Source: Aidingimonas lacisalsi (GTDB lineage Bacteria; Pseudomonadota; Gammaproteobacteria; Pseudomonadales; Halomonadaceae). From it: 56,836 nt of DNA. The stretch is taken from the NCBI RefSeq assembly GCF_008079445.1, contig NZ_VRYH01000012.1:1-56836 (forward strand), given 5' to 3'. Shown piece by piece: positions 5,859 to 14,389 of this stretch (positions within the stretch are counted from its first letter, which is position 1; each line of letters starts with the position of its first letter). The translations under genes were made by a program, and so were the position numbers. The notes under the pieces are model-generated. The model had not been told where the DNA came from. It worked only from the letters and a program-made list of their open reading frames with translations, and searched no databases.

Positions 5859-6443
5859 ATGAGTACTCAGAGTTCCAAGGTTGATGCGTTTGTGAGTCGG
5901 GCGAAGAGCTGGCAAGGCGAGATTCAGACACTGAGGTCGATCCTGCTCGATTGCGGGCTCGACGAGGAACTGAAGTGGGGGAAGCCGTGTTTCATGTTCG
6001 AGGGAAGTAACGTGGCCATCATTCAACCATTTAAAGAGCATTGCTCGTTAATGTTCTTCAAGGGGACTCTGATCCAAGACACATACAGCCTGCTCCGCAG
6101 CCAAGGGGAGAACACGCAGTCCGCGATGCGGTTGGAGTTCACTAGCGAGGATCACATCAAGAAGACCGTCGTGAAGTCTTATGTTCAGCAGGCCATCGCT
6201 GTGGAGAAGGCCGGGTTAAAGGTCGACTTTAAGGCGAAGCACGAGTTGGAACTTCCGGAAGAGCTTACCCGGATTTTGAACAAGGACAGCAAGCTCGCGA
6301 AGGCCTTCCATGCTCTGACTCCCGGGCGACGGCGAGGCTACATCCTCCACTTCACAAGAGCGAAGCAATCTAAGACGCGTACCGCACGGATCGAGAAGTG
6401 TATCCCCAAAATCCTCGCAGGAAAGGGCATGTACGATCGCTAG
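5859..6443 (+). CDS. YdeI/OmpD-associated family protein (DUF1801 plus YdeI C-terminal domain)
   Basis: The 194-residue product has an N-terminal DUF1801-type segment (LRSILLDCGLDEELKWGKPCFMFEGSNVAIIQPFKEHCSLMFFKGTLI) and a C-terminal YdeI/OmpD-associated domain (ELPEELTRILNKDSKLAKAFHALTPGRRRGYILHFTRAKQSKTRTARIEK). The molecular role is unknown; YdeI-type proteins have been linked to protection from bacteriocins or peptides. Start: ATG at 5859 has GGAG about eight bases upstream and matches the family start; the longer frame from 5760 adds 33 residues of no known similarity. It is the last cassette gene of the array. Confidence 0.8.
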   Translation: MSTQSSKVDAFVSRAKSWQGEIQTLRSILLDCGLDEELKWGKPCFMFEGSNVAIIQPFKEHCSLMFFKGTLIQDTYSLLRSQGENTQSAMRLEFTSEDHIKKTVVKSYVQQAIAVEKAGLKVDFKAKHELELPEELTRILNKDSKLAKAFHALTPGRRRGYILHFTRAKQSKTRTARIEKCIPKILAGKGMYDR

Positions 6444-6480
6444 CAGTGAGATAGGCAGCATTCACTCTGTGGGCGAGACG

Positions 6481-6487
6481 GCCTAAC
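6481..6487 (+). other. Truncated attC at the end of the cassette array
   Basis: GCCTAAC at 6481-6487 is a perfect R''-type box following the last cassette gene, but no matching GTTRRRY core or hairpin arm follows before the LysE gene end at 6533. The array therefore appears to stop in a half site, and ordinary chromosome begins directly after it. Confidence 0.55.
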
Positions 6488-6532
6488 AAAGCACTATTGT
6501 CGGACAAATTTTCCACTGCGCTTCAAAATTGC

Positions 6533-7138
6533 TCAAGACATGAACGGCAACCAGACGTGCTCATAGCCGATCGATATCGCCACTCCGGCGAGCAGTGCTG
6601 CCATGGTCAGGTTGAAGTATCTGAACCATCGGGGGTTCCCGATTCGGCTCCCGATCAGGTTGCCCAGTACCGCATAGCTTCCCGGCGCGCCGACGGCTAA
6701 TGCGGCCAGCCCGAGTGACCAGATCACCAGGGGGATACCGTGGATGCCTTCGGCGGGAAACTGGATCGTGGCGATCGGTAGCGTGGCGACCACGCCCTTG
6801 GGATTGAACAGTTGCATGATCAGGCCATCGCGAAAGCGCAGGACGCGCGGGGCATGATCAATACTGCCCAGATCAATGCTGGTGCGAGCGATTCGAACGG
6901 CGAGATAGAAGATGTAGCCGCAGCCCAGTGAGCCGACCACCGCCAGCATGTTGCCTTGCACCCAGGCGGCCCCGGCCCAGCCGAACCCCAGGAATAACAT
7001 CAGCATGGCCGTGCCGACACCAAGGCAGAACCCTAGTGACGCTCTGGCTTGCCCGTTGAGTCCGGCGGTCAGGCCCAGAAAATTTACCGGCCCAGGCGTG
7101 TACATGACGCCCAGGGCATAGGCGACGATTCCCAACAT
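6533..7138 (-). CDS. LysE/RhtB-family amino-acid exporter
   Basis: The 201-residue protein has the LysE/RhtB layout: about six hydrophobic segments and the early P-G-P motif (MYTPGPVN, Pro15-Gly16-Pro17), with LMQLFNPKGVV in the middle as in other members. Family members export amino acids or small metabolites by secondary transport in the inner membrane. The gene starts 14 bases after the stop of the AraC-type gene on the same strand, with GAGG eight bases before ATG, so the two are almost certainly co-transcribed. The substrate is unknown. Confidence 0.9.
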   Translation of the reverse strand: MLGIVAYALGVMYTPGPVNFLGLTAGLNGQARASLGFCLGVGTAMLMLFLGFGWAGAAWVQGNMLAVVGSLGCGYIFYLAVRIARTSIDLGSIDHAPRVLRFRDGLIMQLFNPKGVVATLPIATIQFPAEGIHGIPLVIWSLGLAALAVGAPGSYAVLGNLIGSRIGNPRWFRYFNLTMAALLAGVAISIGYEHVWLPFMS

Positions 7139-7152
7139 GGAGTGACCTCGGC

Positions 7153-7986
7153 TCAGGTGGCGATATGGCTCTGATACTGGCGGGGTGTCATGCCATAGAT
7201 GCGCTTGAAACGCCGGTTGAAATGGCTGAGATCGGCAAAGCCATACTGGAAGGCAACCTCATTGAGCGATGTTCCGGCGTCCAGTGCCGTCCGTGCGGCA
7301 TTGACCCGGCAATTGATCACATACTGGTGTGGGGTCATGCCGAACTGCTGGCGAAACAGCCTCAGGAAATGGTATTTCGAAAGATGGGCCGCCTGGCTGA
7401 TGTCGTCCAGCGAGACATCCTCGCTGAGGTGGGAGTGGATGTACTCCTTGGCGAGGCCGAGCAGGCTATCGGGTCGGCTGGCGACATGGTTCGGTTGTAA
7501 GACGCCGGCGAGTTGAACGGATCGCGCAATGAGCCGGTAGAGAGCGTTTTCCTGGTCAATGCAACTGCCGACCTGGGTCGTGACCAGGCGCACCAGTTCC
7601 AGGATTTCCCGGCGCAGGGCCGGGTCCTGAATCAGCGTCTCGTTGATGCGGAAATCGGCCGCCGCCTCATGGCCGATGGCGTCGGCGAACAGCGCTTCCA
7701 GTTGTCGCGGGTGCGCGTAGACCATGACATAGTCCAGCGTCTCTCCGCCGCCTGGTTGGCCGTCGTGAACCTCTTCGGGGTTGAACAGAATCACGTTGCC
7801 GGGTGGGCTGCGATGAAACTCACCGCCGCTGAAGAAGTCCTGGCGTCCCGCCAACGTGACACCGAAGGCATACTCTTCATGGGCGTGGCGATCATAGCTG
7901 AAATCGTGCATCGCTGCCTGAAGCACTGTCAGTGCCGGTACATGGTGGCTCTTGGTGAACCGAAACCGGCTCGACTGTTCCGTCAT
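7153..7986 (-). CDS. AraC-family transcriptional regulator of the LysE gene
   Basis: The 277-residue protein has an N-terminal cupin-like sensing domain (HEEYAFGVTLAGRQDFF, PPGNVILFNPEEVHDGQP) and a C-terminal AraC double helix-turn-helix (LSEDVSLDDISQAAHLSKYHFLRLFRQQFG and SLNEVAFQYGFADLSHFNRRFKRIYG). It is the first gene of a two-gene unit with the LysE exporter, an arrangement common for amino-acid-sensing AraC/LysE pairs. Start: ATG at 7986 with GGAG nine bases upstream; a longer frame from 8022 has no ribosome binding site. The 172 bp upstream would hold its promoter. Confidence 0.9.
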   Translation of the reverse strand: MTEQSSRFRFTKSHHVPALTVLQAAMHDFSYDRHAHEEYAFGVTLAGRQDFFSGGEFHRSPPGNVILFNPEEVHDGQPGGGETLDYVMVYAHPRQLEALFADAIGHEAAADFRINETLIQDPALRREILELVRLVTTQVGSCIDQENALYRLIARSVQLAGVLQPNHVASRPDSLLGLAKEYIHSHLSEDVSLDDISQAAHLSKYHFLRLFRQQFGMTPHQYVINCRVNAARTALDAGTSLNEVAFQYGFADLSHFNRRFKRIYGMTPRQYQSHIAT

Positions 7987-8158
7987 GCCGCGTTTCTCCT
8001 GCCTGTTGACTTTGCACAGCATAGGCCGGATCGACCGCTTGATGCTTGGACATAATTGCTATGTTGTATCCAGTCAAACGACGCACGTTCATGTACATTT
8101 CATGTCATGCTCGATATCGGCATCGGGATAAGTCGATGCCATCGCTTTCGGCAGCCGC

Positions 8159-11100
8159 TCACGCCTTGTACTCGCTGCCTGCCGGCTGGTCGCTTGCCTG
8201 CGGCTCGCGGTGGCCGCGCTCGACCAGCTTGCGTAGCGCCACGTAGAAGACCGGGGTGAGGAAGAGCCCGAACAGGGTCACGCCGATCATCCCGGCGAAC
8301 ACCGCGGTGCCCAGTGCTTCACGCACTTCGGCGCCGGCGCCGCTGGCCAGCATCAGGGGTACCACGGCGGCGGTGAAGGTGATCGAGGTCATGATGATCG
8401 GCCGTAGACGCAGTCGGCACGCTTCGAGCGCTGCTTCGACGATGCTGCGCCCCTGGATTTCCAGCTCGCGGGCGAACTCGACGATCAGGATGGCGTTCTT
8501 GCATGCCAGGCCCATCAACACCACCAGCCCGACCTGCACGAAGATGTTGTTGTCACCGCCGCCGAACCACACGCCGATCAACGCCGAGAGCATGCACATC
8601 GGCACGATCAGGATGACCGCCAGCGGCAACGTCCAGCTCTCGTAGAGTGCCGCCAATACCAGGAACACCAGCAGTATCGCCAGTGGGAACACCACCAGGG
8701 CGGCTTTGCCCTGGTTGACCTGCTGATAGCTCAGGTCGGTCCATTCGAAGCTCATGCCGCTCGGCAATACCGACGGGGCGATCCGCTCGACCGCGGCCAG
8801 TGCCTGGTTGGAGGAGAGCACACGGGGGTCGGCTTCACCCATCAGGTCGGCCGCGGGGTAGCCGTTGTAGCGGATCACCGGGTCGGGCCCGTAGGTGTTG
8901 CTGAGTCGGACCATGCTGCCGATCGGCACCATTTCTCCGGCATCGTTGCGGGTGCGCAGATTAGCGATGCTTTCGGCATCCATGCGGTACTCGGCATCGG
9001 CCTGGGCGATCACCTGCCAGGTACGCCCGAAGCGATTGAAGTCGTTGACGTAGGCCGAGCCCAGGTAGACCTGCAGCGTCTCGAACAGGTCGGTCAGTTC
9101 CACGCCCTGAGCCTTGGCCTTGGCGCGATCCACATCGGCATCGAGTTGTGGCACGTTGGCCTGGTAGGAGCTGATCGGATAGCCCATGCCCGGGGTCTGC
9201 GACAACGCCCCCGCCAGATTGTTGGCTGCTGCCTGCAACTCACCGTAGCCGAGCCCGGCGCGGTCCTGCACGAACAGCGAGAAGCCCGAGCCGGTACCCA
9301 GCCCGAGGATAGCCGGTGGGGTGAAGGCGAAGCTGAACGCTTCCTGCAGGGCGGCGAACTTGCCATTGAGCTCGGCGTTGATCGCCTCGGCGCTGCGGGT
9401 GCGCTCGGCAAACGGGTCGAGTCCGAAGAAGATCGTGCCGGTATTGGGGGTATTGGTGAACTGCAGCGGATTGAGTCCCGGGAAGGCCACGGCGGAAGTC
9501 ACGCCTTCGGTTTCCAATGCCAGGTCGGTCATGTGGCGGACGACCTCCTCGGTACGGTCAAGCGATGCGCCCTCGGGTAGCTTGGTGCCGCCGATCAGGT
9601 ACATCTTGTCCTGGGTGGGGATGAAACCGCCGGGCACCGCCTGGAACATCACGCCCGTTGCTACCAGCAATACGACATAGACGGCGAACACGGCGCCGCG
9701 TCGGCGCAGGCTGCGCGAGACCGTACTCTGATAACGTGCCGAACTGGCATTGAAGAAACGATTGAAGGGTCGGAACAGCCAGCCGAACAGCCGATCGATC
9801 AGGCGGGAAGCGATGTCCTTGGGCGCATCGTGCGGCTTGAGCAGCAGCGCCGCGAGGGCCGGTGAGAGCGTCAGCGAGTTGACGGCCGAAATCACCGTGG
9901 AAATGGCGATGGTCACCGCGAACTGACGGTAGAACTGGCCGGTGACGCCTTCCAGAAAGGCCATGGGAATGAAGACCGCACACAGCACCAGCGATATCGC
10001 GATGATCGGCCCGCTGACCTCGCGCATCGCCTGATGAGCCGCGGCTAGCGGGGCCAGCCCGTCGGCGATGTTACGCTCGACGTTCTCGACCACCACGATG
10101 GCGTCGTCGACCACGATCCCGATCGCCAGGACCAGCCCGAACAGCGTCAGGGTGTTGATCGAGAAGCCCAGCAGGTGGAGCACGGCGAAGGTGCCGACGA
10201 TCGATACCGGCACTGCCAATAGGGGAATCAGCGAGGCGCGCCAGGTCTGCAGGAACAGCGTGACCACCAGCACGACCAGCAGCACCGCTTCGAGCAGCGT
10301 CTTGATGACCGACTTGATGGAATCGCGTACGAAGACGGTGGGGTCGTAGACGACTTCGTACTCCACGCCCTCGGGGAAGCGCGTGGCCAGTTCGGCCAGC
10401 GTGTCGCGCACGCTGTCCGACAGGGCGATGGCATTCGCCCCGGGGGCCTGGAAGATACCGATAGCGACCGCCTGGTCGTTATCGAGCAACGAACGCAGCG
10501 AGTATTCCGCCGCGCCGAGCTCGATGCGTGCGACATCGGAAAGGTAGGTCACCTGACCATCACGGCCGGTATTGACGATGATGTCGCCGAATTCCTCCTC
10601 GGTGGTCAGGCGACCCTGGGCGTTGATCGAAATCAGGAAGTCCGACCCCTGAGGCGTCGGCGGTGCGCCGAGCTGGCCGGCCGACACCTGCACGTTCTGT
10701 TCGCGGATGGCGGCGAGAATGTCGCCGGCCGTGAGTCCCAGTGAAGCGGCGCGATCCGGGTTGATCCACACGCGCATCGCATAATCGCCGGCGCCGAACA
10801 GCATCGCCTGGCCGACACCGGGCAGGCGCGCCAGCTCGTCGCGCACATGCAGCGCCGCGTAGTTGCGCAGGTAGGTACTGTCGTAGCGACCGTCCGGCGA
10901 GATCAACTGCGGCACCATGGTCAGATCGGGTGACTGCTTGTCCGTCGTCACGCCCTGACGACGCACGTCCTCGGGCAGTCGCGCCAGCGCCTGGCTGACC
11001 CGGTTCTGCACCTGGACCTGAGCCTCGTCCGGATCGGTACCGGGGCGAAACGTCAACGTCATCGCCAGCACGCCGTCGGAACCGGCCACCGACTTCATGT

Positions 11101-11335
11101 ACATCAGGTCCTCGACGCCGGTGATCGACTCTTCCAGCGGGGTGGCCACGGTCTCGGCGATGACCTTGGGATTGGCGCCGGGATAGACCGCCCGGACCTG
11201 TACCGTCGGCGGCACCACATCCGGATATTCAGTGACCGGCAACAGCGGGATCGTGATCAGGCCGGCAATGAAAATGATGAGCGACAGCACCGCGGCGAAG
11301 ATCGGCCGGTCGATGAAAAACTTCGCAAAGTCCAT
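8159..11335 (-). CDS. RND multidrug efflux permease (HAE1 family, MexF-like)
   Basis: The 1058-residue inner-membrane permease begins MDFAKFFIDRPIFAAVLS, the standard HAE1 start. It has the repeated two-fold RND architecture, two large periplasmic loops, and the proton-relay motif GIVVDDAIVVVENVERN near residue 410 with paired Asp. It would take drugs or solvents from the periplasm and inner membrane and pass them outward by proton exchange. Start: ATG 11335 with GGAG eight bases upstream; a frame from 11377 adds 14 residues. It is 58 bp downstream of its periplasmic adaptor. No outer-membrane channel gene is present, so it must use a TolC/OprN-type partner encoded elsewhere. Confidence 0.95.
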   Translation of the reverse strand: MDFAKFFIDRPIFAAVLSLIIFIAGLITIPLLPVTEYPDVVPPTVQVRAVYPGANPKVIAETVATPLEESITGVEDLMYMKSVAGSDGVLAMTLTFRPGTDPDEAQVQVQNRVSQALARLPEDVRRQGVTTDKQSPDLTMVPQLISPDGRYDSTYLRNYAALHVRDELARLPGVGQAMLFGAGDYAMRVWINPDRAASLGLTAGDILAAIREQNVQVSAGQLGAPPTPQGSDFLISINAQGRLTTEEEFGDIIVNTGRDGQVTYLSDVARIELGAAEYSLRSLLDNDQAVAIGIFQAPGANAIALSDSVRDTLAELATRFPEGVEYEVVYDPTVFVRDSIKSVIKTLLEAVLLVVLVVTLFLQTWRASLIPLLAVPVSIVGTFAVLHLLGFSINTLTLFGLVLAIGIVVDDAIVVVENVERNIADGLAPLAAAHQAMREVSGPIIAISLVLCAVFIPMAFLEGVTGQFYRQFAVTIAISTVISAVNSLTLSPALAALLLKPHDAPKDIASRLIDRLFGWLFRPFNRFFNASSARYQSTVSRSLRRRGAVFAVYVVLLVATGVMFQAVPGGFIPTQDKMYLIGGTKLPEGASLDRTEEVVRHMTDLALETEGVTSAVAFPGLNPLQFTNTPNTGTIFFGLDPFAERTRSAEAINAELNGKFAALQEAFSFAFTPPAILGLGTGSGFSLFVQDRAGLGYGELQAAANNLAGALSQTPGMGYPISSYQANVPQLDADVDRAKAKAQGVELTDLFETLQVYLGSAYVNDFNRFGRTWQVIAQADAEYRMDAESIANLRTRNDAGEMVPIGSMVRLSNTYGPDPVIRYNGYPAADLMGEADPRVLSSNQALAAVERIAPSVLPSGMSFEWTDLSYQQVNQGKAALVVFPLAILLVFLVLAALYESWTLPLAVILIVPMCMLSALIGVWFGGGDNNIFVQVGLVVLMGLACKNAILIVEFARELEIQGRSIVEAALEACRLRLRPIIMTSITFTAAVVPLMLASGAGAEVREALGTAVFAGMIGVTLFGLFLTPVFYVALRKLVERGHREPQASDQPAGSEYKA

Positions 11336-11393
11336 GCAGATAACTCCATCGTCGGGGCGGGGCGCGACCCGGGGCACGCCTCAGGGGCGTTGG

Positions 11394-12593
11394 TCAGTGA
11401 GCTGCCGACAGGTCGGTCGAAGGCTGGCCATCGCGCATGGCGACGCGCTGTGCGGAAACCTGCATGCCGGGGAAGAAGATACGCTGCGCGCCACGCACCA
11501 CGACGCGATCGCCGTCCTCGAGCCCGGACTCCACTACCCGCAAGCCTCCGACCTTGCGCCCGAGCTGGATGTCCTTGCGCACAGCCAGCCCCTGCTCATC
11601 GACGGTGTAGACGAACTTGCGATCCTGGTCGGTCAACACCGCCTTGTCGTCGATCAGCAGCGCCCCGTCATCGGCGCTGCCACGCAATTGCACGCGGGCG
11701 AACATGCCCGGCGCAAAGTGCCCGTCACGGTTGTCGAGTACGGCACGCATCAGGATGGTGCCCGCCGCCGTGTCCAGGCGGTTATCGACGAAATCCACCG
11801 CCCCTTCATAGGGATAGTCGGTATCGGAAGCCAGGCCGACGCGTACCGGGGTACGCTCCTCGCGGGAGCTGATTCGTTCGCCGGCACGGGCCATCGCGTC
11901 GTAGCGCAGATAACTCTGCTCGTCGGCGTGGAAGTGCACATGGACCCGGTCCATCGACACGATGGTCGTCAATGGCGAGGCTTCGGACACCAGATTGCCG
12001 GCGGTGACCAGGGCGCGGCCGGTGCGTCCGGCGATGGGGGCGCGTACCTCGGTGTAGGCCATATTCAGGCGGGCGGTCTCGACACCGGCACGTGACGCCA
12101 GTACGTCGGCGGCTGCCTGGGCACTCGCTGCGCGGCGCTGGTCGAGCTCCTCACGGGCAATGGCACGGCTCTGGGCCAGGGTCTCGGCCCTGGCGGTCTG
12201 GGCGCGGGCGAGTTCGGCATTCGCCTCGGCGCGCTTTAGATCGGCTTCGGCTCGGGACAGTTCTGCCTGATAGGGGCGCTGGTCGATGACGAACAGCACA
12301 TCGCCCTTGTCGACCAACTGGCCCTCGGTGTAGTTGATGCGATCGATGTAGCCGCTGACACGCGGGCGCAGCTCGACCGTTTCCACCGCCTCGACATGGC
12401 CGGTGAATTCATCCCAGTAGCGGACATCCTGCACCAGCACCTCGGCTACGCTGACCTCGGGCGGCGGCGGGGTCTGCTGGGTGCTTTCCGCCTGGCTGTC
12501 GCAACCCGCGAGCAGGGCCATCCCCAGCCATAGGGAGAGGGTCATCGCCGTGGGCGAGGAGCGCAAGGATCGGAACATCTTGTGGACGTTCAT
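11394..12593 (-). CDS. RND periplasmic adaptor (membrane fusion) lipoprotein
   Basis: The 399-residue adaptor starts at ATG 12593 (GAGG eight bases upstream) with a signal peptide ending in the lipobox LLAGC, so it should be a lipoprotein in the periplasm. It has the usual order: beta-barrel and lipoyl halves (VELRPRVSGYIDRINYTEGQLVDKGDVLFVIDQRPYQ), an alpha-helical hairpin rich in Ala/Glu/Arg, then LNMAYTEVRAPIAGRTG. It bridges the RND permease with an outer-membrane channel. The two genes form an operon, divergent from a LysR gene. A much longer open frame continues upstream of the start but is spurious. Confidence 0.95.
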   Translation of the reverse strand: MNVHKMFRSLRSSPTAMTLSLWLGMALLAGCDSQAESTQQTPPPPEVSVAEVLVQDVRYWDEFTGHVEAVETVELRPRVSGYIDRINYTEGQLVDKGDVLFVIDQRPYQAELSRAEADLKRAEANAELARAQTARAETLAQSRAIAREELDQRRAASAQAAADVLASRAGVETARLNMAYTEVRAPIAGRTGRALVTAGNLVSEASPLTTIVSMDRVHVHFHADEQSYLRYDAMARAGERISSREERTPVRVGLASDTDYPYEGAVDFVDNRLDTAAGTILMRAVLDNRDGHFAPGMFARVQLRGSADDGALLIDDKAVLTDQDRKFVYTVDEQGLAVRKDIQLGRKVGGLRVVESGLEDGDRVVVRGAQRIFFPGMQVSAQRVAMRDGQPSTDLSAAH

Positions 12594-12737
12594 GGATGAG
12601 GCCTCGTTAAACCAGTCGCTTATCGGCACCTGCGCCAGCCGGCTCGTGGCGGGCAATAGTCGCTGTGCCCCCGTCTGGAAATAATCGTTGGGGGAGGGGC
12701 GTAATCGACATGTGGCGCTGTGAAACGAGAAAGATAC

Positions 12738-12764
12738 GTCGGTTAACCCGACTTGATTAGTCGG
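12738..12764. promoter_or_regulatory. Overlapping inverted repeats between the RND operon and its LysR gene
   Basis: GTCGG-N5-CCGAC (12738-12752) and CCGACT-N5-AGTCGG (12748-12764) share one arm, so the element holds three copies of one half-site. It sits in the 261 bp divergent intergenic region, 91 bp before the LysR start and 145 bp before the adaptor start. This is a plausible LysR-type regulator binding site controlling both directions; no binding evidence is available from sequence. Confidence 0.5.
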
Positions 12765-12854
12765 GGTGGGAGGGAAATACTGTTCCAGTAGCGGGACAGT
12801 CACCGCGCGTCCGTTCGCCCGCGGTTGTCTCTCATGCACGGCGAGGACACCGAT

Positions 12855-13814
12855 ATGCTGCAGGATCTCAACGATGCCTTGATCTTTGCCAAGGTCGTGG
12901 AGCAGGGAAGTTTTACCGCTGCATCGAGGCTGCTGGGCATTCCCAAGACGACGGTGAGCCGCAAGGTACAAGGCCTGGAAAAGCGCCTGGGCGCACGGTT
13001 GCTGCATCGCACGACACGCCGGTTGAGTCTTACCGAAGCCGGTGGCGTCTACTACGAATATTGCCATCGCATCACGCATGAGCTGGGCGAGGCGGAAAGC
13101 GCCGTACACCAGCTCGAAGGCAGTCCCCGCGGCTGGTTGCGGGTTACGGCACCGTTCACGATGTGCACGGAATTCACGTCGACGCTGATTCGCGATTTTC
13201 GCGAACTCTATCCCGAGGTCAGAATCGATCTGGTACTGTCGAACGAGCATCTCGATCTGGTCGCTCATCAGATCGATGTGGCACTGCGGGTCGGCAGTCT
13301 GCCGGATTCCACTCTGGTCGCCCGCTCGCTGGCGCGCTACCGCTCGTATATCTATGCCAGTGAACGCTATCTCGTCCGTCACGGCGAGCCGCGTACCCCC
13401 GACGACCTGGCGCGACATCCGGTCCTGGCGAAGAGCACCGACCGTCGTAACCAGCGCTACTTCTGGCAATTGCAGAACGGCTCGCGCCAGGAAGATATTG
13501 CGGTCGATCCCATCGCCGTAGCCAACGACCCGTTCGTGCTGCGGCGCCTGCTCGTCGAGGGCCATGGGTTGATGCTGGCGAGCGAGATCGTGGCGTGCTG
13601 GGGCCCTGAAGAGAATCAGTTGCGTCGTGTGCTTGATGGCTGGTCGGGACCGGATATCGAACTCAACGCCGTCTTTCCCAGCGGTAAGCTCATCTCACCG
13701 AAGGTTCGCAGCTTCGTCGATATGGTCGCCGAGCGCTTACAGATCGATAGCGGCTTCAGCACCGAACATTGGCAGCAACCGGCGAAGACACTCGAAACCA
13801 TGGACACGGCCTGA
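12855..13814 (+). CDS. LysR-family regulator divergent from the RND pump
   Basis: The 319-residue protein has an N-terminal winged helix-turn-helix (ALIFAKVVEQGSFTAASRLLGIPKTTVSRKVQGLEKRLGARLLHRTTRRLSLTEAG) and a C-terminal substrate-binding domain (LRVTAPFT, IDVALRVGSLPDSTLVAR). The SFTAAS/TVSRK/RTTRR pattern is of the LTTR type with FxxV and GxL starts. By position it most likely controls the divergent efflux operon, as MexT does for mexEF-oprN, though its sequence class is closer to general LysR regulators. Start: ATG 12855 with GAGG eight bases upstream; other in-frame starts upstream lack a site. Confidence 0.9.
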   Translation: MLQDLNDALIFAKVVEQGSFTAASRLLGIPKTTVSRKVQGLEKRLGARLLHRTTRRLSLTEAGGVYYEYCHRITHELGEAESAVHQLEGSPRGWLRVTAPFTMCTEFTSTLIRDFRELYPEVRIDLVLSNEHLDLVAHQIDVALRVGSLPDSTLVARSLARYRSYIYASERYLVRHGEPRTPDDLARHPVLAKSTDRRNQRYFWQLQNGSRQEDIAVDPIAVANDPFVLRRLLVEGHGLMLASEIVACWGPEENQLRRVLDGWSGPDIELNAVFPSGKLISPKVRSFVDMVAERLQIDSGFSTEHWQQPAKTLETMDTA

Positions 13815-13866
13815 ACGGCGAGGCCCGGTCACACTGACTGGTGACAGTCCCGCTCGCTACGCTGCC

Positions 13867-14388
13867 TCAAGCGTCGGGAAGCGATGCAACGTCAGGCGAC
13901 AGAATGAAGGGCATCTCTTCTGCCTCGAACGCCAGTAACCAGCGCTTGCGATCCAGGCCGCCGGCATAGCCGGTCAGGCTACCGTTGCTGCCGATCACCC
14001 GATGGCAAGGCACCACGATAGCCAGTGGATTGCGTCCGTTGGCTGCTCCCACTGCCCTGACTGCCTTGGGCTCGTCGAGGCTTGCGGCGATCTCTGCGTA
14101 ACTGGCGGTGCGCCCATAGGGAATGCCGAGCAAGGTCTGCCAGACGCGCTGCTGGAAGGGCGTGCCCTGAGGAGCCAGGGGCAGGTCGAACGATTGCCGC
14201 TGGCCGGCAAAGTACTCCGCCAACTGCTGTTGACCGCGCCGGGTATGAGGGTTGGGCCTGGGCGGTTCGTCGTCGGCCGTGACGAAGGCGATCTCGGTGA
14301 GGCCGTGCTCGTTGGCGCGCAGACGGATCGGGCCAAGCGGGGCGTCGTCGGCGGGGAGGTAATAGTCGAGTGCGTCGAGTGAAGACAT
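13867..14388 (-). CDS. ogt: Methylated-DNA-protein cysteine methyltransferase (MGMT/Ogt)
   Basis: The 173-residue suicide enzyme removes O6-alkyl groups from guanine by transfer to its own cysteine. The active-site motif PCHRV lies at 127-131 (Cys128), preceded by the DNA-binding helix-turn-helix [24 protein letters not shown] and the [29 protein letters not shown] block. It starts one base after the stop of the upstream ada-alkA gene (GGAG eight bases before ATG), so both are one operon that handles O6-alkylguanine and N-alkylated bases. Confidence 0.95.
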   Translation of the reverse strand: MSSLDALDYYLPADDAPLGPIRLRANEHGLTEIAFVTADDEPPRPNPHTRRGQQQLAEYFAGQRQSFDLPLAPQGTPFQQRVWQTLLGIPYGRTASYAEIAASLDEPKAVRAVGAANGRNPLAIVVPCHRVIGSNGSLTGYAGGLDRKRWLLAFEAEEMPFILSPDVASLPDA

Positions 14389-14389
14389 C

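Noticed and set aside
11394-13565. A single 723-residue minus-strand gene covering the RND adaptor
   Set aside because: The first 324 residues are antisense to the LysR gene and lack any domain; the adaptor has its own signal peptide and ribosome site at 12593.
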